Shown here: positions 10,524-18,607 of the stretch, one piece after another
How positions within the stretch are numbered: position 1 is the first letter of the stretch
Layout of the letters: each line of letters starts with the position of its first letter
Origin: Actinobacteria bacterium OV450
GTDB taxonomy: Bacteria; Actinomycetota; Actinomycetes; Streptomycetales; Streptomycetaceae
Length of the DNA: 64,000 nucleotides
Assembly: GCA_001298555.1 (NCBI GenBank)
Contig: LJCW01000231.1
Span: 1-64,000, forward strand
Reading direction: 5' to 3'
Program-made: the position numbers and the translations under genes
The notes under the pieces: model-generated
The model's input: the letters and a program-made list of their open reading frames with translations, nothing else
What the model was told of the DNA's origin: nothing
The model's database searches: none

Positions 10524-11786
10524 TCAGTTGCCGCGGCGCCATTCATACCGCCATGCCACGTCGAGGCAGGCCATTTCCTCGGTGCGGAAGCCGGGCCGCG
10601 GGGGGCCCAGGCGGTCCGCCCCTTCCACGCACCGCTCGTCGTCGTGGAGTGCGAGACCGTACACGGCAACAAGCTGGACCCGGCGCTCCGGGTGGTCGAG
10701 GAGGGCCGCCATGGCGTCGGTCAGCGCGGGATCGCCGTTCCTGGCCTCGCCGGCTTTGCGGCAGGCCGCGATCCGTACGTCTGCATCGGAGTCGGTCATC
10801 AGCGCCAGGAGTGCCTCACGGGCTTCACCGGACAGGCACGTGGAGTCCAGGCGCGTGCCGAGACCGGCGGCCACGGCTCGCCGGACGCCGGCGTCGTGGT
10901 GGCCGACGTGCGCCAGGAGGGCCGCTTCGGCACGCGGTCCGGCGTACGAATCAAGGCCGTGCAGCACCTCTGTGAGGACGGCGTTGTCCGTCTCCTCGGC
11001 CGCCCAGTCGGTGAGGGCGTCAACGGCGAGGACACAGAACTCTTCCTCGTGGCTGTCGGCGAAGAGCTCGATCAGCCGCATCAGCTCCGCACCGAACAGC
11101 CGGCGGGACGGGTCCGCATCAGAACGCAAGGCCTCGGCGGCCGTCCAGGTCTCCTGCTCGCGTCGGTGAGACAGCAGAATCGCGGCCCGTCCCCACGCGG
11201 GGTGGTCTTGGTCGCGTTCCAAGGCGCGTGTGATGAGTTCCTCGCACGAGGCAGAGATGCCGAGCAGGTCCTCCAGGTGCGTGAGGATCGCCCCGTGCCC
11301 GTCCCGCACGGTCATCCCGCCAAGCGTGAGCTCGCCGACCGTGTAGTACTCGTCGTCCTGGGCCCTGGTACGGACGAGTTCGTCCTGGGAGCCCGTGCGG
11401 CGCCGCAGTTCGGCTTCGGTCCCCGCCTCGTGCCATCTCCGCGCGAGGTCCCGCATCTCCAGCAGCTCCGTAGCCGGATACCTGTCCTGGATGCTGTGGC
11501 TCAACAGGGCGCCGACCAGCGCGGGCGAACCCGACTCAACCGCCTCGCGCAGGGACAGTAACTCCTCCGGCGCGCACTGGCTGGCATAGGCCCCACCCAT
11601 GAGCAGCAGATCAGCGATGTGCCCGTGGAACGCCTGGACAGCCACAGCGAACGCGGCGGTCCGCTCGTCGTAGTCCCCGTAGTCCCCGTCCTCCTCGAGA
11701 AGCTGCTTCACACGGAACGTGTCCCCAGCCCGAGCAGCGGCGACTAAAGGAGGCTCCACCACCCCGCTCACCCGCACGTCCTTCAC
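10524..11786 (-). CDS. Ankyrin-like / HEAT-repeat protein
   Basis: A 420-residue soluble protein. The first 60 residues resemble an ankyrin start (PPLVAAARAGDTFRVKQLLEE). The C-terminal 200 residues are HEAT-like helical pairs with periodic AAL/AVLTEVL and RRAVAAGLG, ending in DVAWRYEWRRG. There is no signal peptide. Streptomyces carries many such HEAT proteins with presumed protein-protein binding roles; a specific partner cannot be told. It is intact, apparently single-gene, on the strand opposite the integrase-like remnant's likely promoter side. Confidence 0.75.
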   Translation of the reverse strand: MKDVRVSGVVEPPLVAAARAGDTFRVKQLLEEDGDYGDYDERTAAFAVAVQAFHGHIADLLLMGGAYASQCAPEELLSLREAVESGSPALVGALLSHSIQDRYPATELLEMRDLARRWHEAGTEAELRRRTGSQDELVRTRAQDDEYYTVGELTLGGMTVRDGHGAILTHLEDLLGISASCEELITRALERDQDHPAWGRAAILLSHRREQETWTAAEALRSDADPSRRLFGAELMRLIELFADSHEEEFCVLAVDALTDWAAEETDNAVLTEVLHGLDSYAGPRAEAALLAHVGHHDAGVRRAVAAGLGTRLDSTCLSGEAREALLALMTDSDADVRIAACRKAGEARNGDPALTDAMAALLDHPERRVQLVAVYGLALHDDERCVEGADRLGPPRPGFRTEEMACLDVAWRYEWRRGN

Positions 11787-11818
11787 TTCACTCCCCCGCC
11801 GTGTTCTCGCAGCTCAGT

Positions 11819-12609
11819 CTAGGTCTGTTCAGTCTCCGCCCGGGCCGAGCCGATCCAGGTCCGCCCGTACCTCCACGGGTCCGGTCGCAGTGTCGCCGTA
11901 CGGGCGGCGAGGTAGGCGGTCCAGCCGGTGGTGGCGCGGCGGCGCCACTGGACGGCCGTGATCGGGTGGAGGCCGAGCATCGGGCCGAGGACCGCGGGCG
12001 GGAGGTCGCACGCGAGGGCCACCGGGGCGGTGGTCCGGGCGGGCCGGTTTGGGATGTGATGCTGCCAGGCGTCGGCTGCGGGCGGCGGCGGAGACGTGGG
12101 CGCCGGGCAGGTGCCGGGGAACAGCCAGGCAGCGCTGGTTCGCGGCCAGCCCTGGGGCGCGGGGCAGTCAGCGAGGGTGGTGAGGGTGTCGGCCAGGGTG
12201 GTGGGCAGCGGAATTGGGGTCCGGCCCAGGGTGAGGAATGTTGTCCCGTCTCCGGTGGTCAGGGCGGTGGTGGGCAGTGCTGCGATCCGGGTGAGGTGTT
12301 GGCCGAACAGCAGGAGGATCGCGCCAGCGGCCCGGACGTCGAGGTCGAGGCGGGTGTCGGTGAGGCACTGGTGGAGGAGGTCCCGGTGGGAGTCCTCGTC
12401 CAGGCCGATCGGGTCGGCCTTCGGGCGGTGCGGCACGAGGATGTCGCGGGCGTGGTGGCGGCGGTGGGCCCAGAAGACGAAGTCGCGGACTTCGTAGCGG
12501 GTTCCTGGGTTGGCCGCGATCCAGGCGTCGAGGAGGCCTTGGTCGAGGGTGGCGATGGCGCATATGACCGGGACGGCCGCCGATCTTTGGAGGTGAGCAG
12601 GTCCCCTGC
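11819..12609 (-). pseudogene. 5'-truncated tyrosine-recombinase-like (integrase) gene
   Basis: The frame is open from a stop near 12610 down to 11819. It reads IATLDQGLLDAWIAANPGTR, then RYEVRDFVFWAHRRHHARDI and ILLLFGQHLTRIAALPT, which recalls a Streptomyces group of integrase-like proteins. The upstream half is absent; the only in-frame start candidate (GTG, 12436) would give 205 residues. The R-H-R-Y catalytic set is not recognisable in what remains. A decayed mobile-element gene is the best reading. Confidence 0.45.
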
Positions 12610-12700
12610 TGCGTCACGACGACCGGCCCGGCTGATCCCGCGCATACCCCCGGCGAAAGACCTCACCCCATGTCCCTCGCCCGCCGGACGGCAGGAAGAC

Positions 12701-12738
12701 GCGGTGGGCCGCTCCCCGTCGGGGGAGCGGCCCACCGC
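12701..12738 (-). terminator. Hairpin terminator
   Basis: A perfect 17-bp stem (12701-12717 with 12722-12738) with a 4-nt loop, 29 bp downstream of the small minus-strand gene at 12767-12928. Confidence 0.7.
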
Positions 12739-12766
12739 GGCCTGTCACCGGGCTCTGCCGACCGGG

Positions 12767-12928
12767 CTACCAGCGGTACCAGCGGCCGCTGCTGTTCTTG
12801 GGACGGGCGACGAAGCCGATGAGCCACAGGACCAGGACTGCGATCGCGATCCACCAGAGGATCTTCACCGCGAAACCGGCGCCGAACAGGATCAGGATGA
12901 GCAAGAGAACCAGAAGCAGGGGAACCAT
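12767..12928 (-). CDS. Small hydrophobic membrane protein (53 aa)
   Basis: ATG at 12928 with a strong ggagg site seven bases upstream opens 53 codons: MVPLLLVLLLILILFGAGFA, a helix around KILWWIAIAVLVLWLIGF, and a basic tail ending RWYRW. Two transmembrane helices are likely. It matches the very small hydrophobic proteins (often annotated only as hydrophobic protein) frequent in Streptomyces, sometimes associated with stress; function unknown. Strong ribosome site plus its own terminator make it credible despite its size. Confidence 0.75.
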   Translation of the reverse strand: MVPLLLVLLLILILFGAGFAVKILWWIAIAVLVLWLIGFVARPKNSSGRWYRW

Positions 12929-13259
12929 AGTTATCAACCTCCGAAGCGGCTGGTGCCCGCCCCTGCGACGGTCATGCGCTCGATTTTTAACCGGTTCTTA
13001 TGCCCGCGGCCGGGTAGGAGCGAAAGCTTGCCCTGGGATCGCCGGCCGCAGTTCGCCCGGTCGGCGCCGGAGAAGGCTTACCGTTCCCCTCACACCGGCC
13101 ACGGCCTGTCGAGTTCGTGGACGCTCGCCCGCCCGCCTGCGGGCACCTACCTGAACCGTGCCGATGCACTCCGATCCGGCAGGGTGCGGGTGCGTTCGGA
13201 TCTGCGGCGGGGGTCCCGTTCAATGCACGGGCGGCCGTTGGCCCGTCCCGGACACGGGA

Positions 13260-13293
13260 GCTGGGGGTGGCTGTGCCGCCAGCCACCCCCAGC
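13260..13293 (-). terminator. Hairpin terminator downstream of chaplin gene
   Basis: A perfect 14-bp stem (13260-13273 with 13280-13293), loop tgccgc, about 110 bp beyond the chaplin stop. The 12929-13405 gap holds nothing else I can support. Confidence 0.6.
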
Positions 13294-13405
13294 CCGAGGT
13301 ACGCTCCGGTACCGCCAGGTCCCGCCGAGGCGCGCCCGGCGGGTCACCGGTCCGCGCCACCCCGTCTCGTAGGCAGCGGATCGGGGCCGGAGCGGCAGTT
13401 CCGGA

Positions 13406-13645
13406 TCAGGTGTTGATGCAGGTGTTTCCGAAGGACGGGTTCAGCAGTCCGACGACGCTGACCGTGTTCCCGCAGGCGTTGACCGGAATGTGGATCGGCA
13501 CCTGGATGAGGTTGCCCGAACCCACGCCCGGTGAGCCGGCGGCCACCCCCTGCGCACCCGCATCAGCCGAAGCGAGCGATGCACCACCGACCACCATCGC
13601 GCCGGCCGCCAGCGCCACTGCCAAACCTCGTCGCGCACCAACCAT
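13406..13645 (-). CDS. Short chaplin
   Basis: A 79-residue secreted protein: signal peptide (residues 1-28, ending SLASA) and one chaplin domain (residues 33-79) with GVAAGSPGVGSGNLIQVPIH, VNACGN and NPSFGNTC. The two conserved cysteines are C58 and C76. Short chaplins are small amyloid-forming surface proteins that coat aerial hyphae and lower water surface tension. This one lacks a sortase signal, so it is of the short, non-anchored type. ATG 13645 has aggaggtagttgtc upstream. It is divergent from csbD-like copy 1. It is one of the best indications that the host is Streptomyces-like. Confidence 0.92.
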   Translation of the reverse strand: MVGARRGLAVALAAGAMVVGGASLASADAGAQGVAAGSPGVGSGNLIQVPIHIPVNACGNTVSVVGLLNPSFGNTCINT

Positions 13646-13898
13646 GACAACTACCTCCTGTGAGAAGGCCGAGCCGTACGGAGGGCCCGCACGGCGGGTG
13701 AGGGAAGCGGAGAACGCTTTCCGTCTCCCTCACCCGGTGTGTTCGCCTTCGCCCGCCCCGCGGATGGCCGGACAGGGCCCGATTCCCTCGAACGGCGTAC
13801 GCACCACCCGGCGCATCCCTCGCCTGGCCGTTTACGAGCGGCGGACGTGAGCAGGAGAGCGGTCACGACCGATCCGGTACGACAACGAGGAGGTCCCC

Positions 13899-14072
13899 AT
13901 GTCGGGCACCGAAAAGACCAAGGCCACTGCCGAGCAGGCCAAGGGCAAGACGAAGGAAGCCCTCGGCCGCATGACCGGCAACGAGCGGATGACCGCCGAA
14001 GGCCACGCCGACCAGGCCAAGGGCGACGCACGCCAGGCCAAGGAGAAGACCAAGGACGCCTTCCGCCACTGA
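13899..14072 (+). CDS. CsbD-family stress-response protein, copy 1
   Basis: A 57-residue, strongly charged helical protein: MSGTEKTKATAEQAKGKTKE, EALGRMTGNERMTAEG, GDARQAKEKTKDAF. This is the CsbD pattern (K/E-rich, repeated KGK.KE..G and A.G..DQ.KG). ATG 13899 lies five bases after gaggagg. CsbD proteins are general-stress proteins of unknown mechanism. A second copy at 55497 differs at two residues (N28S, Q46R). Confidence 0.9.
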   Translation: MSGTEKTKATAEQAKGKTKEALGRMTGNERMTAEGHADQAKGDARQAKEKTKDAFRH

Positions 14073-14095
14073 ACGCGGACCCACGTCCCCTCCCC

Positions 14096-14137
14096 GGTGC
14101 ATCCCCCGACCCACTCCCCCGGGCCGGGGGATGCACC
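14096..14137 (+). terminator. Nested hairpin terminator after csbD copy 1
   Basis: A 12-bp perfect outer stem (14096-14107 with 14126-14137) encloses a further G+C palindrome (cccccgggccggggg). It starts 24 bp after the csbD stop. Confidence 0.7.
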
Positions 14138-14630
14138 ACGCCTGCACACCCGGCGCCGACCAACCGGGTGGTGTCGGCCGCGACGACCAGCCCGGCAACG
14201 GCGCCACCTTGACCCCTTCGCCCCAAGCTACGACCGCAGAACGAGCCACCCCTTCGACGGGGACAAGCCACATACCGCTCCCCCGCGGTACCGCGACACC
14301 AGCCCGGGCGCCGCCCTTCCCCCTGGCTCTCGGGCCCACCCCCTCTTCGCCCCACCAGCTGGCCAAGCCCTCGACAAAGGGCCCCATCGGCGTCGCGGAT
14401 CACGCTGGATCATCAAGCACGGCCCCGCACCATGCCCGACTTGGGGCACGCGTCGCCGAGCCCTGACGCCGACGGTCATGGTCGGGGCGCAGCGCTCTTC
14501 TCAGGCACGGTGCCGGCGGTGACGGGCAGGTCGCAGCGCAGAGGTGACGCGCGCGGTCTCAAAACAGCGACGGCCCTGGTTCGGCCCCAGGCGGACCCGC
14601 CCCGCACCCGTCCGAGCTCCGCGTGGACGG
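14138..14630. other. Gene-free stretch
   Basis: No frame here reads like a protein family and no repeat stands out. The corresponding interval is missing from copy 2, where the csbD terminator runs directly into the HTH remnant. Confidence 0.5.
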
Positions 14631-14801
14631 TCACTGCGACACCTGGCGGGCGTAGAGTTCGTGGGCTGACTGGCGTGTGCAGCCGAGCGCGGTGCCGATC
14701 GCTTCCCAGGAGACCATCGCCTCCTGGGCTGTACGGACCGTGGCGAGGGCGAGCGCCGGGGTGGTGTCCTGGACTCGGGCGATCGCGCGCAGCGCGGTCA
14801 C
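14631..14801 (-). CDS. Small helix-turn-helix-like protein
   Basis: GTG at 14801 opens 56 codons: VTALRAIARVQDTTPALALA, TVRTAQEAMVSWEAIGTALG, CTRQSAHELYARQVSQ. The pattern (A...G.SW..IG.ALG.(S/T)RQ.A...Y) is a recurrent HTH motif in small actinobacterial proteins. It starts nine bases after the stop of the gene at 14811-15128, so the two are probably cotranscribed. A 3'-truncated copy is at 55722-55863. DNA binding is inferred. Confidence 0.55.
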   Translation of the reverse strand: MTALRAIARVQDTTPALALATVRTAQEAMVSWEAIGTALGCTRQSAHELYARQVSQ

Positions 14802-14810
14802 CGGGCTCGT

Positions 14811-15128
14811 CTAGATCATCTCCTCGACGTCGCGGGGGATCAGGCCCTCGATGGTGGCGACGTGGTATTCCCAGTCCGCGAACGGACCGGTCCTGGCCTC
14901 CTCGCCCTCAGCCGCCGTGACGTCGCCCCACACCACCGGGTGCGTGGTATCCGCGCGCCAGTCGCATCCGCACGCTCCCTTGACGGCGACGGCGCGTTCG
15001 GAAACGGTGCCGTCACTGTCCCACCACGCGGTACTGCCTCCCAAAGCCTGAACCGGCGGTGCTTCACGGCCATCGGCCAAAACCGCCACGACCGAACCCT
15101 GATGACGACCCGTCTCATCCACGCACAC
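14811..15128 (-). CDS. Hypothetical protein paired with small HTH
   Basis: About 105 residues from the GTG at 15128, chosen because ggagaggag lies six bases upstream; TTG 15152 is an in-frame alternative. The sequence reads VDETGRHQGSVVAVLADG, STAWWDSDGTVSER, THPVVWGDV and WEYHVATIEGLIP. I do not recognise the family. Its decayed paralogue at 55895-56225 preserves the same blocks with a frameshift, evidence that this is a real coding sequence under past selection. Confidence 0.6.
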   Translation of the reverse strand: MCVDETGRHQGSVVAVLADGREAPPVQALGGSTAWWDSDGTVSERAVAVKGACGCDWRADTTHPVVWGDVTAAEGEEARTGPFADWEYHVATIEGLIPRDVEEMI

Positions 15129-15573
15129 GCCGCGCTCCTCTCCCACAAGCAATCACGTCAGGCATTCCTGATACCGCCAGGCGTCGGGGAATCCTGACGA
15201 GGAGAGGTGCCTCCCGCAGGCACCAGCCGTTGTTGCAGGTATGGACGAGACACTGGACCTGCTGGACACGCTCCTGGACGGAGGGAAGCCACGGCTGAAA
15301 CTGATCAGCGCAGACGAGGCACGCGTGCCCCCATCCTGCTCCTCGGACTACTCGAACAAGCCGACCAGCGCGAAGACGTACGCCGGGCCGCGGGCGACAT
15401 GCGCTTCCTCATCGGGTCCCGCCTCGCCTGTCCCGCATCCCGCCGCACCGCGGCATGCCTGACAGGTGGCTGCCCGGGGTCGTGACAGCCGGATCCGTGT
15501 GGAGCGCTCCACGCCGTTTTCCAGGAGACGCCGCCGAGCGAGGCATGGCCGGGCGCGTGTCGCACGTCGGGCC
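15129..15573. other. Gene-free stretch
   Basis: A short plus-strand frame starting at 15241 (MDETLDLLDTLLDGGKPRLK) has a protein-like start but loses character after about 25 codons. It may be the stump of a lost gene. Nothing else is supported. Confidence 0.4.
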
Positions 15574-15795
15574 TCACCGTTCCCCGCGGCTCCTCGCAAG
15601 ACGTCGCCGCTGGGGGCTGCCCGCACGGGTCCAGTCGGCGAACCACCAGGCTGCGGTGACAACGGCAGCCCAGAGCAGCCCTTGCAGCACGGCTTGTGGC
15701 CACGCCGCCGACTCACCCCACCGCTCGACTCCCGTCAGCACCCCCCAAGCCACCACGAGAACCACGGCCGTACGTACACGTCGATGCTTGAACAT
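15574..15795 (-). CDS. Small membrane protein (73 aa)
   Basis: From ATG 15795 the product has a basic start (MFKHRRVRT), two hydrophobic helices (about residues 10-26 and 37-58, LQGLLWAAVVTAAWWFADW) and an Arg-rich tail, as in small actinobacterial membrane proteins with positive-inside ends. I do not know the family. The frame extends upstream but that part is not protein-like. Confidence 0.5.
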   Translation of the reverse strand: MFKHRRVRTAVVLVVAWGVLTGVERWGESAAWPQAVLQGLLWAAVVTAAWWFADWTRAGSPQRRRLARSRGER

Positions 15796-15953
15796 GCGCA
15801 CAACCTGCCCCGAACGCCGAAGGCCAACAGAGATCAGTACGGCATTTTCAGAGCAGGCCGTCGTGAAAAATGCGCTGGTCCCCTCGCTGGCCGCATAGGG
15901 CAGCGGATCCCGGTCAGGTGCGCGGGTGAGCGACCGACTACGCGAACGGAGGC

Positions 15954-16217
15954 ATGACGATGGACTGGCGTCACCGAGCGGCTTGCCGCGAGGAAGACCC
16001 GGACCTGTTCTTCCCCATCGGGACCAGTGGCCCAGCCCTGCTCCAAGTCGAGGAAGCAAAGGCGGTGTGCCGCCGATGCCCGGTCTTGGAGCGCTGCTTG
16101 GAGTGGGCTCTGGAAGGAGGCATGGATATGGGCGTGTGCGGAGGCCTCACCGAGGAGGAACGGCGCGCCGTCAAGCGGCGCAGGGCCCGGGAGGCACGGG
16201 CTCGCCTCCACCCCTGA
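15954..16217 (+). CDS. WhiB-like (Wbl) regulator with unusual GVCGG motif
   Basis: An 87-residue Wbl protein. Cluster cysteines are C11, C39, C42 and C48 (C.27.C..C.5.C), which ligate a [4Fe-4S] cluster, followed by the turn motif and a basic C-terminal tail (RRAVKRRRAREARAR). The start ATG at 15954 follows ggaggc; ATG 15960 is possible. The conserved G(V/I)WGG turn is GVCGG here (C62 for Trp). Wbl proteins bind sigma factor region 4 and tune transcription in development or stress. No partner gene is adjacent. The unusual residue does not disturb length or spacing. Confidence 0.9.
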   Translation: MTMDWRHRAACREEDPDLFFPIGTSGPALLQVEEAKAVCRRCPVLERCLEWALEGGMDMGVCGGLTEEERRAVKRRRAREARARLHP

Positions 16218-16757
16218 CCTCGCTTGCCCTCGGTGCCCCTTTCCAGCGGGTTCACTCCACGCGGGGACAGCGGCGGCGCGCCTACGAACCGTCATGACTC
16301 GTGCAGCCGCCCGTCTCGCCTGTCAGGCCCCGCTTTCTGGGGCAGACGGGGCATCGCCCGCTGTTCGCCTGTCCAGGATCGGATCCCGCCGACACCACCC
16401 CTGGCTCAGGCACGGCACGCCGCGATGCCCGCTGGACGACCTACGTCTGCCCGCACTTCCGCACGAGTCTGCTCCGCGCACAATCACGGTGACCTTCACC
16501 CACCGGCGGACCGACCTTTTGTGTGAGCAGGCCGTCTTCCACCGCCAGCGCCACACCACTTGGGTTCTGGGACGCGAAATGCCGGCCCGCCGCCACCCGC
16601 TCCCGCGCCGACAGCACGAATTCGCTGACTGGCCCGACCCGGTCGACGGCCGATAGCAGCTGCACCTGAGACGCCACCGGAGTCAAGCCCTCATCGGCCT
16701 CGGCCTCGCCCGCGAGCAGCTGAGCGGTAGGCCCAGCAGGTCTTCCCGGTGTGGACT
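16218..16757 (-). other. Possible small ORF in otherwise gene-poor stretch
   Basis: A minus-strand frame at 16441-16686 (start TTG, VQLLSAVDRVGPVSEFVLSA and ASQNPSGVALAVEDGLL) has protein-like composition. It lacks a clear ribosome site and its frame stays open upstream to at least 16740. It may be a fragment. I would not assign a function. Confidence 0.3.
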
Positions 16758-17234
16758 TCAGAGCGTGACGCCCCCAGCAGGAGGAGTTCCTGGAGGAGCA
16801 GTGGCTTGCCCTGCGGGAGGGCCGCCTTGAGCCGGCACGGCGGGAGTACCGTTGGCAGCCATCGCGTTGACCTGGCGGGCGAAGGCGGCCATCGCTTTGA
16901 AATCAGGGAGTTGCCGAAGGACGAAGATGGCGGCAATCGAGCTTGCCGGCATGCCAGCAAGCAGCACCGCGTAGCCGGACTCGCCACGCTGGACCATCTG
17001 GTAGCCCAGCCAGATGAAGCCGCCGACCAGTGCTGTGGCGGCGAGCTGGCCTAAGAGGGTTTGCAGCACCCTCCCTATCGCCTCGAACCGCTTGGTTCGG
17101 GAGTCGGCTGTCAGTGTGCGGAGTACCGCGCGCAGGTTCTTGGTGTTCACCACCTCTAAGTGCTTGACCAATTCCAGCAGCTGGGCGGCGAGGCGCTGGT
17201 CTGCCGAGGCTGGGGTCTCCGGACTGTCGTTCAA
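16758..17234 (-). CDS. Membrane protein, second gene of a pair
   Basis: 158 residues: a hydrophilic N-terminus (LAAQLLELVKHLEVVNTKNL), two transmembrane helices (about 60-82 and 88-110) and a Pro/Gly/Ala-rich tail. It begins inside the stop of the upstream gene (ATGA overlap, 17231-17234), so the two are translationally coupled. The family is not recognised. The composition resembles small accessory membrane proteins encoded beside membrane sensors. Confidence 0.65.
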   Translation of the reverse strand: MNDSPETPASADQRLAAQLLELVKHLEVVNTKNLRAVLRTLTADSRTKRFEAIGRVLQTLLGQLAATALVGGFIWLGYQMVQRGESGYAVLLAGMPASSIAAIFVLRQLPDFKAMAAFARQVNAMAANGTPAVPAQGGPPAGQATAPPGTPPAGGVTL

Positions 17235-17914
17235 GCGCGTCTCTCCTGCAGATCCGAGACCATCATGGTGAGTGTTTGCCGGACGGGGTTGCTGGGGCCA
17301 GCCGTTTGCATCAGCCGCCGTGCCGTGTCAGGGGGCTGATCAACTTTTTCTGCTCCACTGCGGATCCCGGACGCTTGTCCGTACTCCTCCATAATCTGCA
17401 CAAGAAGCGCTCGCGCTGCGTCCGGATCTGTCTCACTCAAGCGCACCAGTCGTGCAGTGCTGAGATCCTCGACCCTTTGACTGGCCAGCGAGTGCAGCTC
17501 GGTGTAGAAGGCGCTGTCCTGGCGCACCCGTCGGGTGAGTGAAAGTCTGAAAGCCGCGAGGAAGACCACGATGGCCACCAGTGCGAGCGCGGACAGCAAA
17601 GTGATTACCAGCACCGGCCATCGCGTGTCAGCGGCGAGGGAGAAGGCTGCCAAGCCGGTGGACGCCGTGGCCGAGGTGAAGCTGACCATCACGGCGACCA
17701 GGCGTAAGGAGGAGAGCTTCTTCCGTGCCTTGCTGCGCTCAGGCTCGGGTGGTGCGGGCGACGGGTCCGCGACCGCCTCCAGCATGGTGTTGAGCGCGGT
17801 AAGCCGGTCAGTCAGATCAGAGCCGTCGTCGACGGATCCGCGATGGGCGGGAAACACTGCGCCGGTTGGGTCTAAGACGCTTAGCGCACCCGCCCGTACG
17901 TCTCTCCATGACAT
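17231..17914 (-). CDS. Membrane protein, first gene of a pair
   Basis: 227 residues from ATG 17914 (gggggctcc before it; a TTG at 17932 is less likely). About 70 cytoplasmic residues are followed by two transmembrane helices (about 72-92 and 99-120) and a 100-residue cytoplasmic C-terminus with a helical stretch (YTELHSLASQRVEDLSTARL). No catalytic motif is seen. It overlaps the next gene by four bases. The upstream gap contains a relatively A+T-rich stretch near 17970-18010 that may hold the promoter. Confidence 0.65.
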   Translation of the reverse strand: MSWRDVRAGALSVLDPTGAVFPAHRGSVDDGSDLTDRLTALNTMLEAVADPSPAPPEPERSKARKKLSSLRLVAVMVSFTSATASTGLAAFSLAADTRWPVLVITLLSALALVAIVVFLAAFRLSLTRRVRQDSAFYTELHSLASQRVEDLSTARLVRLSETDPDAARALLVQIMEEYGQASGIRSGAEKVDQPPDTARRLMQTAGPSNPVRQTLTMMVSDLQERRA

Positions 17915-18225
17915 GGAGCCCCCTACGGACAACGAGGCGGCACACCACCGTGCGCCGCATTCCCTGTTTGATGCCCATATAAAGCGGCCATAAACTGGTA
18001 GTTAAAACCTCTCTACGCCATCCTGTGACGAGCGTCACAGCCATCGCAGCATTGTAGGGGTTCGTTTCGCCGACTGTGCGCGCTTTGGCGAAGATAGAGC
18101 CCATCCCGCAGGCGCCAGTCCATCGGAACCAGGCCCGCACCCACCCCACCGACAGGGCTGCCACCCCTTTATGAGCAGCGGGCCGCAGCCCCCTCCGTTT
18201 GCGCTACGGAAGAGGGTGAACGAAC

Positions 18226-18385
18226 GCGCGTTCGCGCCGCCCAGCTGGCGACCATGTCCAGCGGCCGCTCGCGCTCCGCCCTTTCGCGGCTAAACCCCGG
18301 CGGAGCTTGGTCGCCCCCGTACCGGCGCACAGCGTTCGGCCGCGGCCGGCAGCCGCTCCGCCGGATCCTGATTCGCCTTCGGCCG
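18226..18385 (-). pseudogene. Second DUF1524/HNH-type remnant
   Basis: Two minus-strand frames give ANQDPAERLPAAAERCAPV and, shifted, TKLRRGLAA, matching the same conserved block as the remnant at 10130-10470 (QDPA.WLPP...C.Y...W...KLRWGL). Only about 50 codons remain. The rest of the 17915-18607 gap holds nothing I can support. Confidence 0.45.
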
Positions 18386-18607
18386 CACGGCGTTCGGGTT
18401 CCCTTCCGGGGGCTCGAGCTGCTGGTCCGACACGGTCCAGTCGATGTCGTCGGTGGCGTCCGCTGCTGCCAGAACGGCGGTCAGGAGCATCTCCTATGTG
18501 CCGTCGACTGCGCACCTGATTCGACCTGAGTGGGCCACCGGCGGCGGCTCCTCGGATAGAGGACGGCAGGTCCCAGTGGTAGCCGCGACGAACCCCTTCA
18601 GGACCTG

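Larger units (their letters stand above)
13840..15128. repeat. Duplicated segment, copy 1 (CsbD - HTH - hypothetical)
   Basis: This block has a paralogous copy at 55440-56225 in the same order and orientation: promoter region and csbD-like gene (plus), then the HTH gene and the hypothetical gene (minus). Identity by eye is very high around the csbD leader and gene and through much of the minus-strand pair. Copy 1 keeps all three genes intact. Confidence 0.75.

Noticed and set aside
13651..14403. 250-codon minus-strand frame over csbD copy 1
   Set aside because: It crosses the csbD gene and its terminator antisense; no family-like sequence.
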